NCBI GenBank assembly: GCA_037013495.1
Contig: JAZDXN010000026.1
Coordinates: forward strand, 1,178,001 to 1,242,000
Length of the DNA: 64,000 nt
Source: Hippophae tibetana
Lineage: Eukaryota; Streptophyta; Magnoliopsida; Rosales; Elaeagnaceae
Reading direction: 5' to 3'
Both the position numbers and the translations under genes were made by a program. Positions 31,084 to 44,574 of this stretch are shown here, piece after piece (position 1 is the stretch's first letter; every line of letters begins with the position of its first letter). The notes beneath the pieces were generated by a model. That model was not told the DNA's origin and did not search any database. It was given only the letters and a program-made list of their open reading frames with translations.

Positions 31084-34000
31084 ATGTCGTTCATATTTTC
31101 AAAACCAAAAAAGATATTTGGTAAAAATGAGTTACAACTATCAATGGAGATAACTTTTGACTCGGTTATCAAAACCACTATTATAATATATCAAATAGAA
31201 GCACATATAAAATTACACAATATGTTTTTCTCCCGCCAAGGAAAATCGTTTTTGTACCAAAATTACATCGTTTATATCAATTACCAAGTGTTTAAAGTTT
31301 TTGAAGAACCGTTTTCATTTTACTTACTTCTGGTTAAATTCAATACAGCTATACAGGAAATATTGGTACTGACCTCGGGTTGTTTATTTATATATTCAAT
31401 GAATCTCTATTCTGTTCAAAAAAAATAAGAGAAGAGAAAAAGAAAGAGGATGTCGTTCATATTTACAAAAACAAAAAAAACATTTGCTAAATATGAGTTA
31501 GAACTTTCAACCGAGATAACTTTTGACTAGGGTTTCGAAACCACTATTATAATATATCAAATCGAAGTTCGTATGAAATTACACAATATGCTTTGGTCCC
31601 GCCAAGGAAAATTGTTTTTGTACCCAAATTACATTGTTTATATCACTTACCGAGTGTTTAAATTTTTTGACGCACCATTTTCAATTTACTTACTTCTGGT
31701 TAAATTCAATAGAGCTATACAAAACATATTGGTGCCAACCTAGGTTTGATTATTTATTATTTCAATCAATCCCTATTCTTCAAAAAAAAAGAAGAGAAGA
31801 TAAAAAGAAAGAGGATGTCGTTCATATTTTCAAAAACAAAAAAACCTTTGGTAAATATGAGTTACAAATTTCAACGGTGATAACTTTTGGCTCGGTTATC
31901 GAAACCACTATTATAATATATCAAATCGAAGCTCGTATGAAATTACAGTATATGTTTTGGTCCCGTTAGGGAAAATCGTTTTTGTACCCAAATTACATCG
32001 TTTACATCACTTACCGAGTGTTTAAAGTTTTTGACGCACCATTTTCAATTTACTTACCTCTGGTTTAATTCAATAGAGCCATACAGGAGATATTGGTGAT
32101 AACCTACGTTTGATAATTTATATTTTCAATCAATCCCTATTCTTCAAAAAAAAATAAGAGAAGAGAAAAAGAAAGAGGATGTCGTTCATATTTTCAAAAC
32201 CAAAAATAATATTTGGTAAATGTGAGTTACAACTATCAATGGAGATAACTTTTGACTCGGTTATCAAAACCACTATTATAATATATCAAATAGAAGCACA
32301 TATAAAATTACACAATATGTTTTTCTCCCGCCAAGGAAAATCGTTTTTGTACCAAAATTACATCGTTTATATCAGTGACCAAGTGTTTAAAGTTTTTGAA
32401 GCACAGTTTTCATTTTACTTACTTCTGGTTAAATTCAATAGAGCTATACAGGAAATATTGGTGCTGACCTCGGGTTGTTTATTTATATATTCACTCAGTC
32501 TCTATTCTTTTCAAAAAAAATAAGAGAAGAGAAAAAGAAAGAGGATGTCGTTCATATTTACAAAAACAAAAAACACATTTGGTAAATATGAGTTACAAAT
32601 TTCAAAAGAGATAAATTTTGACTCGGGTATCGAAACCACTATTATAATATATCAAATCGAAGCTCGTATGAAATTACAGAATATGTTTTGGTCCCGTTAG
32701 GGAAAATCGTTTTTGTACCCAAATTACATCGTTTACATCACTTACCGAGTGTTTAAAGTTTTTGACGCACCATTTTCAATTTACTTACCTCTGGTTTAAT
32801 TCAATAGAGCTATACAGAAGATATTATTGATAACCTACGTTTGATAATTTAAATTTTCAATCAATCCCTATTCTTCAAAAAAAAAAAATAAGAGAAGAGA
32901 AAAAGAAAGAGGATGTCGTTCATATTTTCAAAACCAAAAAAGATATTTGGTAAATATGAGTTACAACTATCAATGGAGATAACTTTTGACTCGATTATCA
33001 AAACTACTAGTATAATATATCAAATAGAAGCACGTATAAAATTACACAATATGTTTTGGTACTGCCAAGAAAAATCGTTTTTGTACCAAAATTACATCGT
33101 TTATATCAATTACCAAGTGTTTAATGTTTTTGAAGAACCGTTTTCATTTTACTTACTTCTGATTAAATTCAATAGAGCTATACAGGAAATATTGGTGCTG
33201 ACCTCGGGTTGTTTATTTATATATTCAATGAATCTCTATTCTGTTCAAAAAAAATAAGAGAAGAGAAAAAGAAAGAGGATGTCGTTCATATTTACAAAAT
33301 CAAAAAAAACATTTGGTAAATATGAGTTAGAACTTTCAACCGAGATAACTTTTGACTAGGGTTTCGAAACCACTATTATAATATATCAAATTGAAGTTCG
33401 TATCAAATTACACAATATGCTTTGGTCCCGCCAAGGAAAATCGTTTTTGTACCCAAATTACATTGTTTATATCACTTACCGAGTGTTTAAATTTTTTGAC
33501 GCACCATTTTCAATTTACTTACTTCTGGTTAAATTCAATAGAGCTATACAAGAGATATTGGTGCCAACCTAGGTTTGATTATTTATATTTTCAATCAATC
33601 CCTATTCTTCAAAAAAAAGAAGAGAAGATAAAAAGAAAGAGGATTTCGTTCATATTTTCAAAAACAAAAAAACAACTCGTAAATATGAGTTACAACTTTC
33701 AACGGAGATAACTTTTGACTAGAGTATCGAAACCACTATTATAATATATCAAATCGAAGCTCGTATGAAATTATAGAATATGTTTTGGTCCTATTAGGGA
33801 AAATCGTTTTTGTACCCAACTTACATCGTTTAAATCACTTACCGAGTTTTTATAGTTTTTGACGCACCAGTTTCAATTTACTTACCTCTGGTTTAACTCA
33901 ATAGAGCTATACAGGAGATATTGGTGATAACCTAGGTTTGATTATTTATATTTTCAATCAATCCCTATTCTTCAAAAAAAAAGTGAAGAGAAAAAGAAAG

Positions 34001-35825
34001 AGGATGTCGTTCACATTTCAAAAACAAAAAAACCTTTGGTAAATATGAGTTACAAATTTCAACGGAGATAACTTTTGGCTCGGTTATCGAAACCACTATT
34101 ATAATATATCAAATCGAAGCTCGTATGAAATTACAGTATATGTTTTGATCCCGTTACGAAAAATCGTTTTTCTACCCAAATTACATCGTTTACAGTACTT
34201 ACCGAGTGTTTAAAGTTTTTGACGCACCATTTTCAATTTACTTACCTCTGGTTTAATTCGATAGAGCTATACGGGAAATATTGGTGCTGACATCGGGTTG
34301 TTTATTTATATATTCACTCAGTCTCTATTCTTTTCAGAAAAAATAAGAGAAGAGAAAAAGAAAGAGGATGTCGTTCATATTTACAAAAACAAAAAAAAAA
34401 CATTTGGTAAATATGAGTTACAAATTTCAACGGAGATAAGTTTTAACTCGGGTATCGAAACCACTATTATAATATATGAAATCGAAGCTCGTATGAAATT
34501 ACCGAATATGTTTTGGTTTAGTTAGGGAAAATCGTTCTTGTACCCAAATTACATCGTTTACATCACTTACCGAGTGTTTAATGTTTTTGACGCACCATTT
34601 TCAATTTACTTGCTTCTGGTTTAATTCAATAGAGCTATACCGAAGATATTGGTGCCAACATAGGGTTGGTTATTTATATTCTCAATCAATCCCTATTATT
34701 CAAAAAAAAGTGATGAGAAAAAGAAAGAGAATGTCCTTCACATTTCAAAAACAAAAAACACCTCTGGTAAATATGAGTTACACCTTTCAACGGAGATAAC
34801 TTTTGACTCGGGTTTCGAAACCACTATTATAATATGTCAAATCGAAGCTCGTATGAAATTATAGAATATTTTTTGGTCCCATTACGGAAAATCGTTTTTG
34901 TACCGAAATTACATCGTTTAAATCACTTACCGAGTTTTTATAGTTTTTGTCGCACCATTTTCAATTTACTTACCTCTGGTTTAACTCAATAGAGCTATAC
35001 AGGAGATATTGGTGATAACCGAGGTTTGATTATTTATATTTTCAATCAATCCCTATTCTTCAAAAAAAATAAGAGAAGAGAAAAAGAAAGAGGATGTCGT
35101 TCATATTTTCAAAACCAAAAAACATATTTGGTAAATATGAGTTACAACTATCAATAGAGATAACTTTTGACTCGGTTATCAAAACCACTAGTATAATATA
35201 TCAAAAAGAAGCACGTATAAAATTACACAATATGTTTTGGTCCCACCAAGGAAAATCGTTTTTGTACCCAAATTACATTGTTTATATCACTTACCGAGCG
35301 TTTAAAGTTTTTGACGCACCATTTTCAATTTACTTACTTCTGGTTAAATTAAATAGACCTATACAGGAGATATTGGGGACAACCTAGGTTTGAAAATTTA
35401 TTTTTTCAATCAATCCCTATTCTTCAAAAAAAAATAAGAGAAGAGAAAAAGAAAGAGGATGTCGTTCATATTTTCAAAACCAAAAAAAATATTTGGTAGT
35501 TATGAGTTACAACTATCAATGGAGATAACTTTTGACTCGGTTATCAAAACCACTATTATAATATATCAAATAGAAGCACATATAAAATTACACAATATGT
35601 TTTGGTCCCGCCAAGGAAAATCGTTTTTGTACCCGAATTACATTGTTTATATCACTTACCGAGTGTTTAAAGTTTTTGAAGCACCGTTTTCATTTTACTC
35701 ACTTCTGGTTAAATTCAATAGAGCTATACTGGAAATATTGGTGCTGACATCGGGTTGTTTATTTATATATTCACTCAGTCTGTATTCTTTTCAGAAAAAA
35801 TAAGAGAAGAGAAAAAGAAAGAGGA
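31084..35825 (+). repeat. Mixed-class satellite monomers
   Basis: About 13 monomers without one clean period. Locally a 1,095-bp trimer is visible (31084 and 32179 begin similar blocks). The segment at about 34.3-35.4 kb is closely related to 59.1-60.2 kb and 63.1-64.0 kb. Confidence 0.7.
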
Positions 35826-37286
35826 TGTCGTTCATATTTACAAAAACAAAAAAAACATTTGGTAAATATGAGTTAGAACTTTCAACCGAGATAACTTTTG
35901 ACTAGGGTTTCGAAACCACTATTATAATATATCAAATCGAAGTTCGTATGAAATTACACAATATTCTTTGGTCCCGCCAAGGAAAATCGTTTTTGTACCC
36001 AAATTACATTGTTTATATCACTTACCGAGTGTTTAAATTTTTTGACGCACCATTTTCAATTTACTTACTTCTGGTTAAATTCAATAGAGCTATACAAGAG
36101 ATATTGGTGCCAACCTAGGTTTGATTATTTATATTTTCAATCAATCCCTATTCTTCAAAAAAAAGAAGAGAAGATAAAAAGAATGAGGATTTCGTTCATA
36201 TTTTCAAAAACAAAAAAAACAACTGGTAAATATGAGTTACAACTTTCAACGGAGATAACTTTTGACTAGAGTATCAAAACCACTATTATAATATATCAAA
36301 TAGAAGCACATATAAAATTACACAATATGTTTTGGTCCCGCCAAGGAAAATCGTTTTTGTACCCGAATTACATTGTTTATATCACTTACCGACTGTTTAA
36401 AGTTTTTGAAGCACCGTTTTCATTTTACTCACTTCTGGTTAAATTCAATAGAGCTATACTGGAAATATTGGTGCTGACATCGGGTTGTTTATTTATATAT
36501 TCACTCAGTCTGTATTCTTTTCAGAAAAAATAAGAGAAGAGAAAAAGAAAGAGGATGTCGTTCATATTTACAAAAACAAAAAAAACATTTGGTAAATATG
36601 AGTTAGAACTTTCAACCGAGATAACTTTTGACTAGGGTTTTGAAACCACTATTATAATATATCAAATCGAAGTTCGTATGAAATTACACAATATTCTTTG
36701 GTCCCGCCAAGGAAAATCGTTTTTGTACCCAAATTACATTGTTTATATCACTTACCGAGTGTTTAAATTTTTTGACGCACCATTTTCAATTTACTTACTT
36801 CTGGTTAAATTCAATAGAGCTATACAAGAGATATTGGTGCCAACCTAGGTTTGATTATTTATATTTTCAATCAATCCCTATTCTTCAAAAAAAAGAAGAG
36901 AAGATAAAAAGAATGAGGATTTCGTTCATATTTTCAAAAACAAAAAAAACTACTGGTAAATATGAGTTACAACTTTCAACGGAGATAACTTTTGACTTGA
37001 GTATCAAAACCACTATTATAATATATCAAATAGAAGCACATATAAAATTACACAATATGTTTTGGTCCCGCCAAGGAAAATCGTTTTTGTACCCGAATTA
37101 CATTGTTTATATCACTTACCGACTGTTTAAAGTTTTTGAAGCACCGTTTTCATTTTACTCACTTCTGGTTAAATTCAATAGAGCTATACTGGAAATATTG
37201 GTGCTGACATCGGGTTGTTTATTTATATATTCACTCAGTCTGTATTCTTTTCAAAAAAAATAAGAGAAGAGAAAAAGAAAGAGGAT
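35826..37286 (+). repeat. Dimer higher-order repeat, 730 bp, two copies
   Basis: Copies at 35826-36555 and 36556-37286. Both contain a hybrid monomer that starts as one class (GATTTCGTTC, CAAAAAAAAC, GACTAGAGTATC or GACTTGAGTATC) and switches at TCAAAACCAC to the class seen at 35459. Such hybrids are expected from unequal crossing over. Confidence 0.75.
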
Positions 37287-40200
37287 GTCGTTCATATTTA
37301 CAAAAACAAAAAAAACATTTGGTAAATATGAGTTAGAACTTTCAACCGAGATAACTTTTGACTAGGGTTTCGAAACCACTATTATAATATATCAAATCGA
37401 AGTACGTATGAAATTACACAATATTCTTTGGTCCCGCCAAGGAAAATCGTTTTTGTACCCAAATTACATTGTTTATATCACTTACCGAGTGTTTAAATTT
37501 TTTGACGCACCATTTTCAATTTACTTACTTCTGGTTAAATTCAATAGTGCTATACAAGAGATATTGGTGCCAACCTAGGTTTGATTATTTATATTTTCAA
37601 TCAATCCCTATTCTTCAAAAAAAATAAGAGAAGAGAAAAAGAAAGAGGATGTCGTTCATATTTACAAAAACAAAAAAAAACATTTGCTAAATATGAGTTA
37701 CAACTTTCAACGGAGAAAACTTTTGACTCGGGTATGGAAATCACTATTATAATATATCAAATTGAAGCTCGTATGAAATTACAGAATATGCTTTGGTCCA
37801 GTTAGGGAAAATCGTTTTTGTACCGAAATTACATCGTTTAAATCACTTACCGAGTTTTTATAGTTTTTGACGCACCATTTTCAATTTACTTACCTCTGGT
37901 TTAACTCAATAGAGCTATACAGGAGATATTGGTGATAACCTAGGTTTGATTATTTATATTTTCAATCAATCCCTATTCTTCAAAAAAAAGTGAAGAGAAA
38001 ACGAAAGAGGATGTCGTTCACATTTCAAAAACAAAAAAACCTTTGGTAAATATGAGTTACAAATTTCAACGGAGATAACTTTTGGCTCGGTTATCGAAAC
38101 CACTATTATAATATATCAAATCGAAGCTCGTATGAAATTACAGTATATGTTTTGGTCCCGTTAGGGAAATTCGTTTTTGTACCCAAATTACATCGTTTAC
38201 ATCACTTATCGAGTGTTTAAAGTTTTTGACACACCATTTTCAATTTACTTACCTCTGGTTTAATTCAATAGAGCTATACAGGAGATATTGGTGATAACCT
38301 ACGTTTGATAATTTATATTTTCAATCAATCCCTATTATTCAAAAAAAAAATAAGAGAAGAGAAAAAGAAAGAGGATGTCGTTCATATTTTCAAAACCAAA
38401 AAAAATATTGGGTAAATATGAGTTACAACTATCAATGGAGATAACTTTTGACTCGGTTATCAAAACCACTATTATAATATATCAAATAGAAGCACATATA
38501 AAATTACACAATATGTTTTGGTCTCGCCAAGGAAAATCGTTTTTGTACCCAAATTACATTGTTTATATCACTTACCGAGTGTTTAAAGTTTTTGAAGCAC
38601 CGTTTTCATTTTACATACTTTTGGTTAAATTCAATAGAGCTATACTGGAAATATTGGTGCTGACATCGGGTTGTTTATTTATATATTCACTCAATCTCTA
38701 TTCTTTTCAGAAAAAATAAGAGAAGAGAAAAAGAAAGAGGATGTCGTTCATATTTACAAAAACAAAAAAAAACATTTGGTAAATATGAGTTACAAATTTC
38801 AACGGAGATAACCTTTGACTCGGGTATCGAAACCACTATTATAATATGTCAAATCGAAGCTCGTATGAAATTATAGAATATTTTTTGGTCCCGTTAGGGA
38901 AAATCGTTTTTGTACCCAAATTACATCGTTTACATCACTTACCGAGTGTTTAAAGTTTTTGATGCACCATTTTCAATTTACTTACCTCTAGTTTAATTCA
39001 ATAGAGCTATACAGGAGATATTGGTGATAACCGAGGTTTGATTATTTATATTTTCAATCAATTCCTATTCTTCAAAAAAAATAAGGGAAGAGAAAAAGAA
39101 AGAGGATGTCGTTCATATTTTCAAAACCAAAAAACATATTTGGTAAATATGAGTTACAACTGTCAATAGAGAAAACTTTTGACTCGGTTATCAAAACCAC
39201 TAGTATAATATATCAAATAGAAGCACGTATAAAATTACATAATTTGTTTTGGTCCCACCAAAGAAAATCGTTTTTGTACCCAAATTACATTGTTTATATA
39301 ACTTACCGAGGGTTTAAAGTTTTTGACGCACCATTTTCAATTTACTTACTTCTGGTTAAATTAAATAGACATATACAGGAGATATTGGGGAAAACCTAGG
39401 TTTGATTATTTATATTTTCAATCAATCCCTATTCTTCAAAAACAATAAGAGAAGAGAAAACGAAAGAGGATGTCGTTCATATTTTCAAAAACAAAAAAAA
39501 TATTTGGTAAATATGAGTTACAACTATCAAAGGAGATAACTTTTGACTCAGGTATCGAAAAAACTAGTTTAATATATCAAATAGAAGCACGTATAAAATT
39601 ACACAATATGTTTTGGTACTGCCAAGGAAAATCGTTTTTGTACCAAAATTACATCGTTTATATCAGTGACCAAGTGTTTAAAGTTTTTGAAGCACCGTTT
39701 TCATTTTACTTACTTTTGGTTAAATTCAATAGAGCTATACTGGAAATATTGGTGCTGACATCGGGTTGTTTATTTATATATTCCCTCAGTCTCTATTCTT
39801 TTCAGAAAAAATAAGAGAAGAGAAAAAGAAAGAGGATGTCGTTCATATTTACAAAAACAAAAAAAACATTTGGTAAATATGAGTTAGAACTTTCAACCGA
39901 GATAACTCTTGACTAGGGTTTCGAAACCACTATTATAATATATCAAATCGAAGTTCGTATGAAATTACACAATATGCTTTGGTCCCGCCAAGGAAAATCG
40001 TTTTTGTACCCAAATTACATTGTTTATATCACTTACCGAGTGTTTAAATTTTTTGACGCACCATTTTCAATTTACTTACTTCTGGTTAAATTCAATAGAG
40101 CTATACAAGAGATATTGGTGCCAACCTAGGTTTGATTATTTATATTTTCAATCAATCCCTATTCTTCAAAAAAAAGAGAAGATAAAAAGAAAGAGGATGT

Positions 40201-40925
40201 CGTTCATATTTTCAAAAACAAAAAAAACAACTGGTAAATATGAGTTACAACTTTCAACGGAGATAACTTTTGACTAGAGTATCAAAACCACTATTATAAT
40301 ATATCAAATTGAAGCTCGTATGAAATTATAGAATATGTTTTGGTCCTATTAGGGAAAATCGTTTTTGTACCCAACTTACATCGTTTACATCACTTACCGA
40401 GTGTTTAAAGTTTTTGACGCACCATTTTCAATTTACTTACCTCTGATTTAATTCAATATAGCTATACAGGAGATATTGGTGATAACCTAGGTTTGATTAT
40501 TTATATTTTCAATCAATCCCTATTCTTCAAAAAAAATAAGAGAAGAGAAAAAGAAAGAGGATGTCGTTCATATTTACAAAAACAAAAAAAAACATTTGCT
40601 AAATATGAGTTACAACTTTCAACGGAGAAAACTTTTGACTCGGGTATCGAAATCACTATTATAATATATCAAATTGAAGTTCGTATGAAATTACAGAATA
40701 TGCCTTGGTCCCGTTAGGGAAAATCATTTTTGTACCGAAATTACATCGTTTAAATCACTTACCGAGTTTTTATAGTTTTTGTCGCACCATTTTCAATTTA
40801 CTTACCTCTGGTTTAACTCAATAGAGCTATACAGGAGATATTGGTGATAACCGAGGTTTGATTATTTATATTTTCAATCAATCCCTATTCTTCAAAAAAA
40901 ATAATAGAAGAGAAAAAGAAAGAGG
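37287..40925 (+). repeat. Satellite monomers leading into the 10-mer repeat
   Basis: Ten monomers. Those from 39106 to 40925 correspond in order to the second half (monomers 6-10) of the 3,650-bp unit, at an offset of 3,643, but with more differences. They look like an older half-unit. Confidence 0.7.
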
Positions 40926-43900
40926 ATGTTGTTCATATTTTCAAAACCAAAAAAAATATTTGGTAAATATGAGTTACAACTATCAATGGAGATAACTTTT
41001 GACTCGGTTATCAAAACCACTAGTATTATATATCAAATGGAAGCACGTATAAAATTATACAATATGTTTTGGTCCCACCAAGGAAAATCGTTTTTGTACC
41101 CAAATTACATTGTTTATATCACTTACCGAGTGTTTAAAGTTTTTGACGCACCATTTTCAATTTACTTACTTCTGGTTAAATTCAATGGACTTATACAGGA
41201 GATATTGGGGACAACCTAGGTTTGATTATTTATATTTTCAATCAATCCCTATTCTTCAAAAACAATAAGAGAAGAGAAAAAGAAAGAGGATGTCGTTCAT
41301 ATTTTCAAAAACAAAAAAAATATTTCGTAAATATGAGTTACAACTATCAATGGAGATAACTTTTACCTCGGTTATCGAAACCACTAGTATAATATATCAA
41401 ATAGAAGCACGTATAAAATCACACAATATGCTTTGGTACTGCCAAGGAAAATCGTTTTTGTACCAAAATTACATCGTTTATATCAGTGACCAAGTGTTTA
41501 AAGTTTTTGAAGCACCGTTTTCATTTTACTTACTTTTGGTTAAATTCAATAGAGCTATACTGGAAATATTGGTGCTGACATCGGGTTGTTTATTTATATA
41601 TTCACTCAGTCTCTATTCTTTTCAGAAAAAATAAGAGAAGAGAAAAAGAAAGAGGATGTCGTTCATATTTACAAAAACAAAAAAAACATTTGGTAAATAT
41701 GAGTTAGAACTTTCAACCGAGATAACTTTTGACTAGGGTTTCGAAACCACTATTATAATATATCAAATCGAAGTTCGTATGAAATTACACAATATGCTTG
41801 GGTCCCGCCAAGGAAAATCGTTTTTGTACCCAAATTACATTGTTTATATCACTTACCGTGTGTTTAAATTTTTTGACGCACCATTTTCAATTTACTTACT
41901 TCTGGTTAAATTCAATAGAGCTATACAAGAGATATTGGTGCCAACCTAGGTTTGATTATTTATATTTTCAATCAATCCCTATTCTTCAAAAAAAAAAAAG
42001 AGAAGATAAAAAGAAAGAGGATGTCGTTCATATTTTCAAAAACAAAAAAACAATTGCTAAATATGAGTTACAACTTTCAACGGAGATAACTTTTGACTAG
42101 AGTATCAAAACCACTATTATAATATATCAAATCGAAGCTCGTATGAAATTATAGAATATGTTTTGGTCCTATTAGGGAAAATCGTTTTTGTACCCAACTT
42201 ACATCGTTTACATCACTTACCGAGTGTTTCAAGTTTTTGACGCACCATTTTCAATTTACTTACCTCTGGTTTAATTCAATATAGCTATACAGGAGATATT
42301 GGTGATAACCTAGGTTTGATTATTTATATTTTCAATCAATCCCTATTCTTCAAAAAAAATAAGAGAAGAGAAAAAGAAAGAGGATGTCGTTCATATTTAC
42401 AAAAACAAAAAAAAACATTTGCTAAATATGAGTTACAACTTTCAACGGAGAAAACTTTTGACTCGGGTATCGAAATCACTATTATAATATATCAACTTGA
42501 AGCTCGTATGAAATTACAGAATATGCTTTGGTCCCGTTAGGGAAAATCGTTTTTGTACCGAAATTACATCGTTTAAATCACTTACCGAGTTTTTATAGTT
42601 TTTGTCGCACCATTTTCAATTTACTTACCTCTGGTTTAACTCAATAGAGCTATACAGGAGATATTGGTGATAACCTAGGTTTGATTATTTATATATTCAA
42701 TCAATCCCTATTCTTCAAAAAAAATAAGAGAAGAGAAAAAGAAAGAGGATGTCGTTCATATTTTCAAAACCAAAAAACATATTTGGTAAATATGAGTTAC
42801 AACTATCAATAGAGATAACTTTTGACTCGGTTATCAAAACCACTAGTATAATATATCAAATAGAAGCACGTATAAAATTACACAATATGTTTTGGTCCCA
42901 CCAAGGAAAATCGTTTTTGTACCTAAATTACATTGTTTATATCACTTACCGAGCGTTTAAAGTTTTTGACGCACCATTTTCAATTTACTTACTTCTGGTT
43001 AAATTAAATAGACCTATACAGGAGATATTGGGGACAACCTAGGTTTGATTATTTATATTTTCAATCAATCCCTATTCTTCAAAAACAATAAGAGAAGAGA
43101 AAAAGAAAGAGGATGTCGTTCAGATTTTCAAAAACAAAAAAATTATTTGGTAAATATGAGTTACAACTATCGAAGGAGATAACTTTTGACTCAGGTATCG
43201 AAACCACTAGTTTAATATATCAAATAGAAGCACGTATAAAATTACACAATATGTTTTGGTACTGCCAAGGAAAATCGTTTTTGTACCAAAATTACATCGT
43301 TTATATCAGTGACCAAGTGTTTAAAGTTTTTGAAGCACCGTTTTCATTTTACTTACTTTTGGTTAAATTCAATAGAGCTATACTGGAAATATTGGTGCTG
43401 ACATCGGGTTGTTTATTTATATATTCACTCAGTCTCTATTCTTTTCAGAAAAAATAAGAGAAGAGAAAAAGAAAGAGGATGTCGTTCATATTTACAAAAA
43501 CAAAAAAAACATTTGGTAAATATGAGTTAGAACTTTCAACCGAGATAACTTTTGACTAGGGTTTCGAAACCACTATTATAATATATCAAATCGAAGTTCG
43601 TATGAAATTACACAATATGCTTTGGTCCCGCCAAGGAAAATCGTTTTTGTACCCAAATTACATTGTTTATATCACTTACCGAGTGTTTAAATTTTTTGAC
43701 GCACCATTTTCAATTTACTTACTTCTGGTTAAATTCAATAGAGCTATACAAGAGATATTGGTGCCAACCTAGGTTTGATTATTTATATTTTCAATCAATC
43801 CCTATTCTTCAAAAAAAAAAGAAGAGAAGATAAAAAGAAAGAGGATGTCGTTCATATTTTCAAAAACAAAAAAACAACTGCTAAATATGAGTTACAACTT

Positions 43901-44574
43901 TCAACGGAGATGACTTTTGACTAGAGTATCAAAACCACTATTATAATATATCAAATCGAAGCTCGTATGAAATTATAGAATATGTTTTGGTCCTATTAGG
44001 GAAAATCGTTTTTGTACCTAACTTACATCGTTTACATCACTTACCGAGTGTTTCAAGTTTTTGACGCACCATTTTCAATTTACTTACCTCTGGTTTAATT
44101 CAATATAGCTATACAGGAGATATTGGTGATAACCTAGGTTTGATTATTTATATTTTCAATCAATCCCTATTCTTCAAAAAAAATAAGAGAAGAGAAAAAG
44201 AAAGAGGATGTCGTTCATATTTACAAAAACAAAAAAAAAAACATTTGCTAAATATGAGTTACAACTTTCAACGGAGAAAACTTTTGACTCGGGTATCGAA
44301 ATCACTATTATAATATATCAACTTGAAGCTCGTATGAAATTACAGAATATGCTTTGGTCCCGTTAGGGAAAATCGTTTTTGTACCGAAATTACATCGTTT
44401 AAATCACTTACCGAGTTTTTATAGTTTTTGTCGCACCATTTTCAATTTACTTACCTCTGGTTTAACTCAATAGAGCTATACAGGATATATTGGTGATAAC
44501 CGAGGTTTGATTATTTATATTTTCAATCAATCCCTATTCTTCAAAAAAAATAATAGAAGAGAAAAAGAAAGAGG
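40926..44574 (+). repeat. 10-mer higher-order repeat, copy 1 (3,649 bp)
   Basis: Monomer starts at about 40926, 41290, 41655, 42018, 42385, 42749, 43113, 43478, 43847 and 44209. Every monomer recurs 3,649-3,650 bp later. Monomers 3-5 and 8-10 are of matching classes, so the unit is two related pentamers. Confidence 0.85.
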
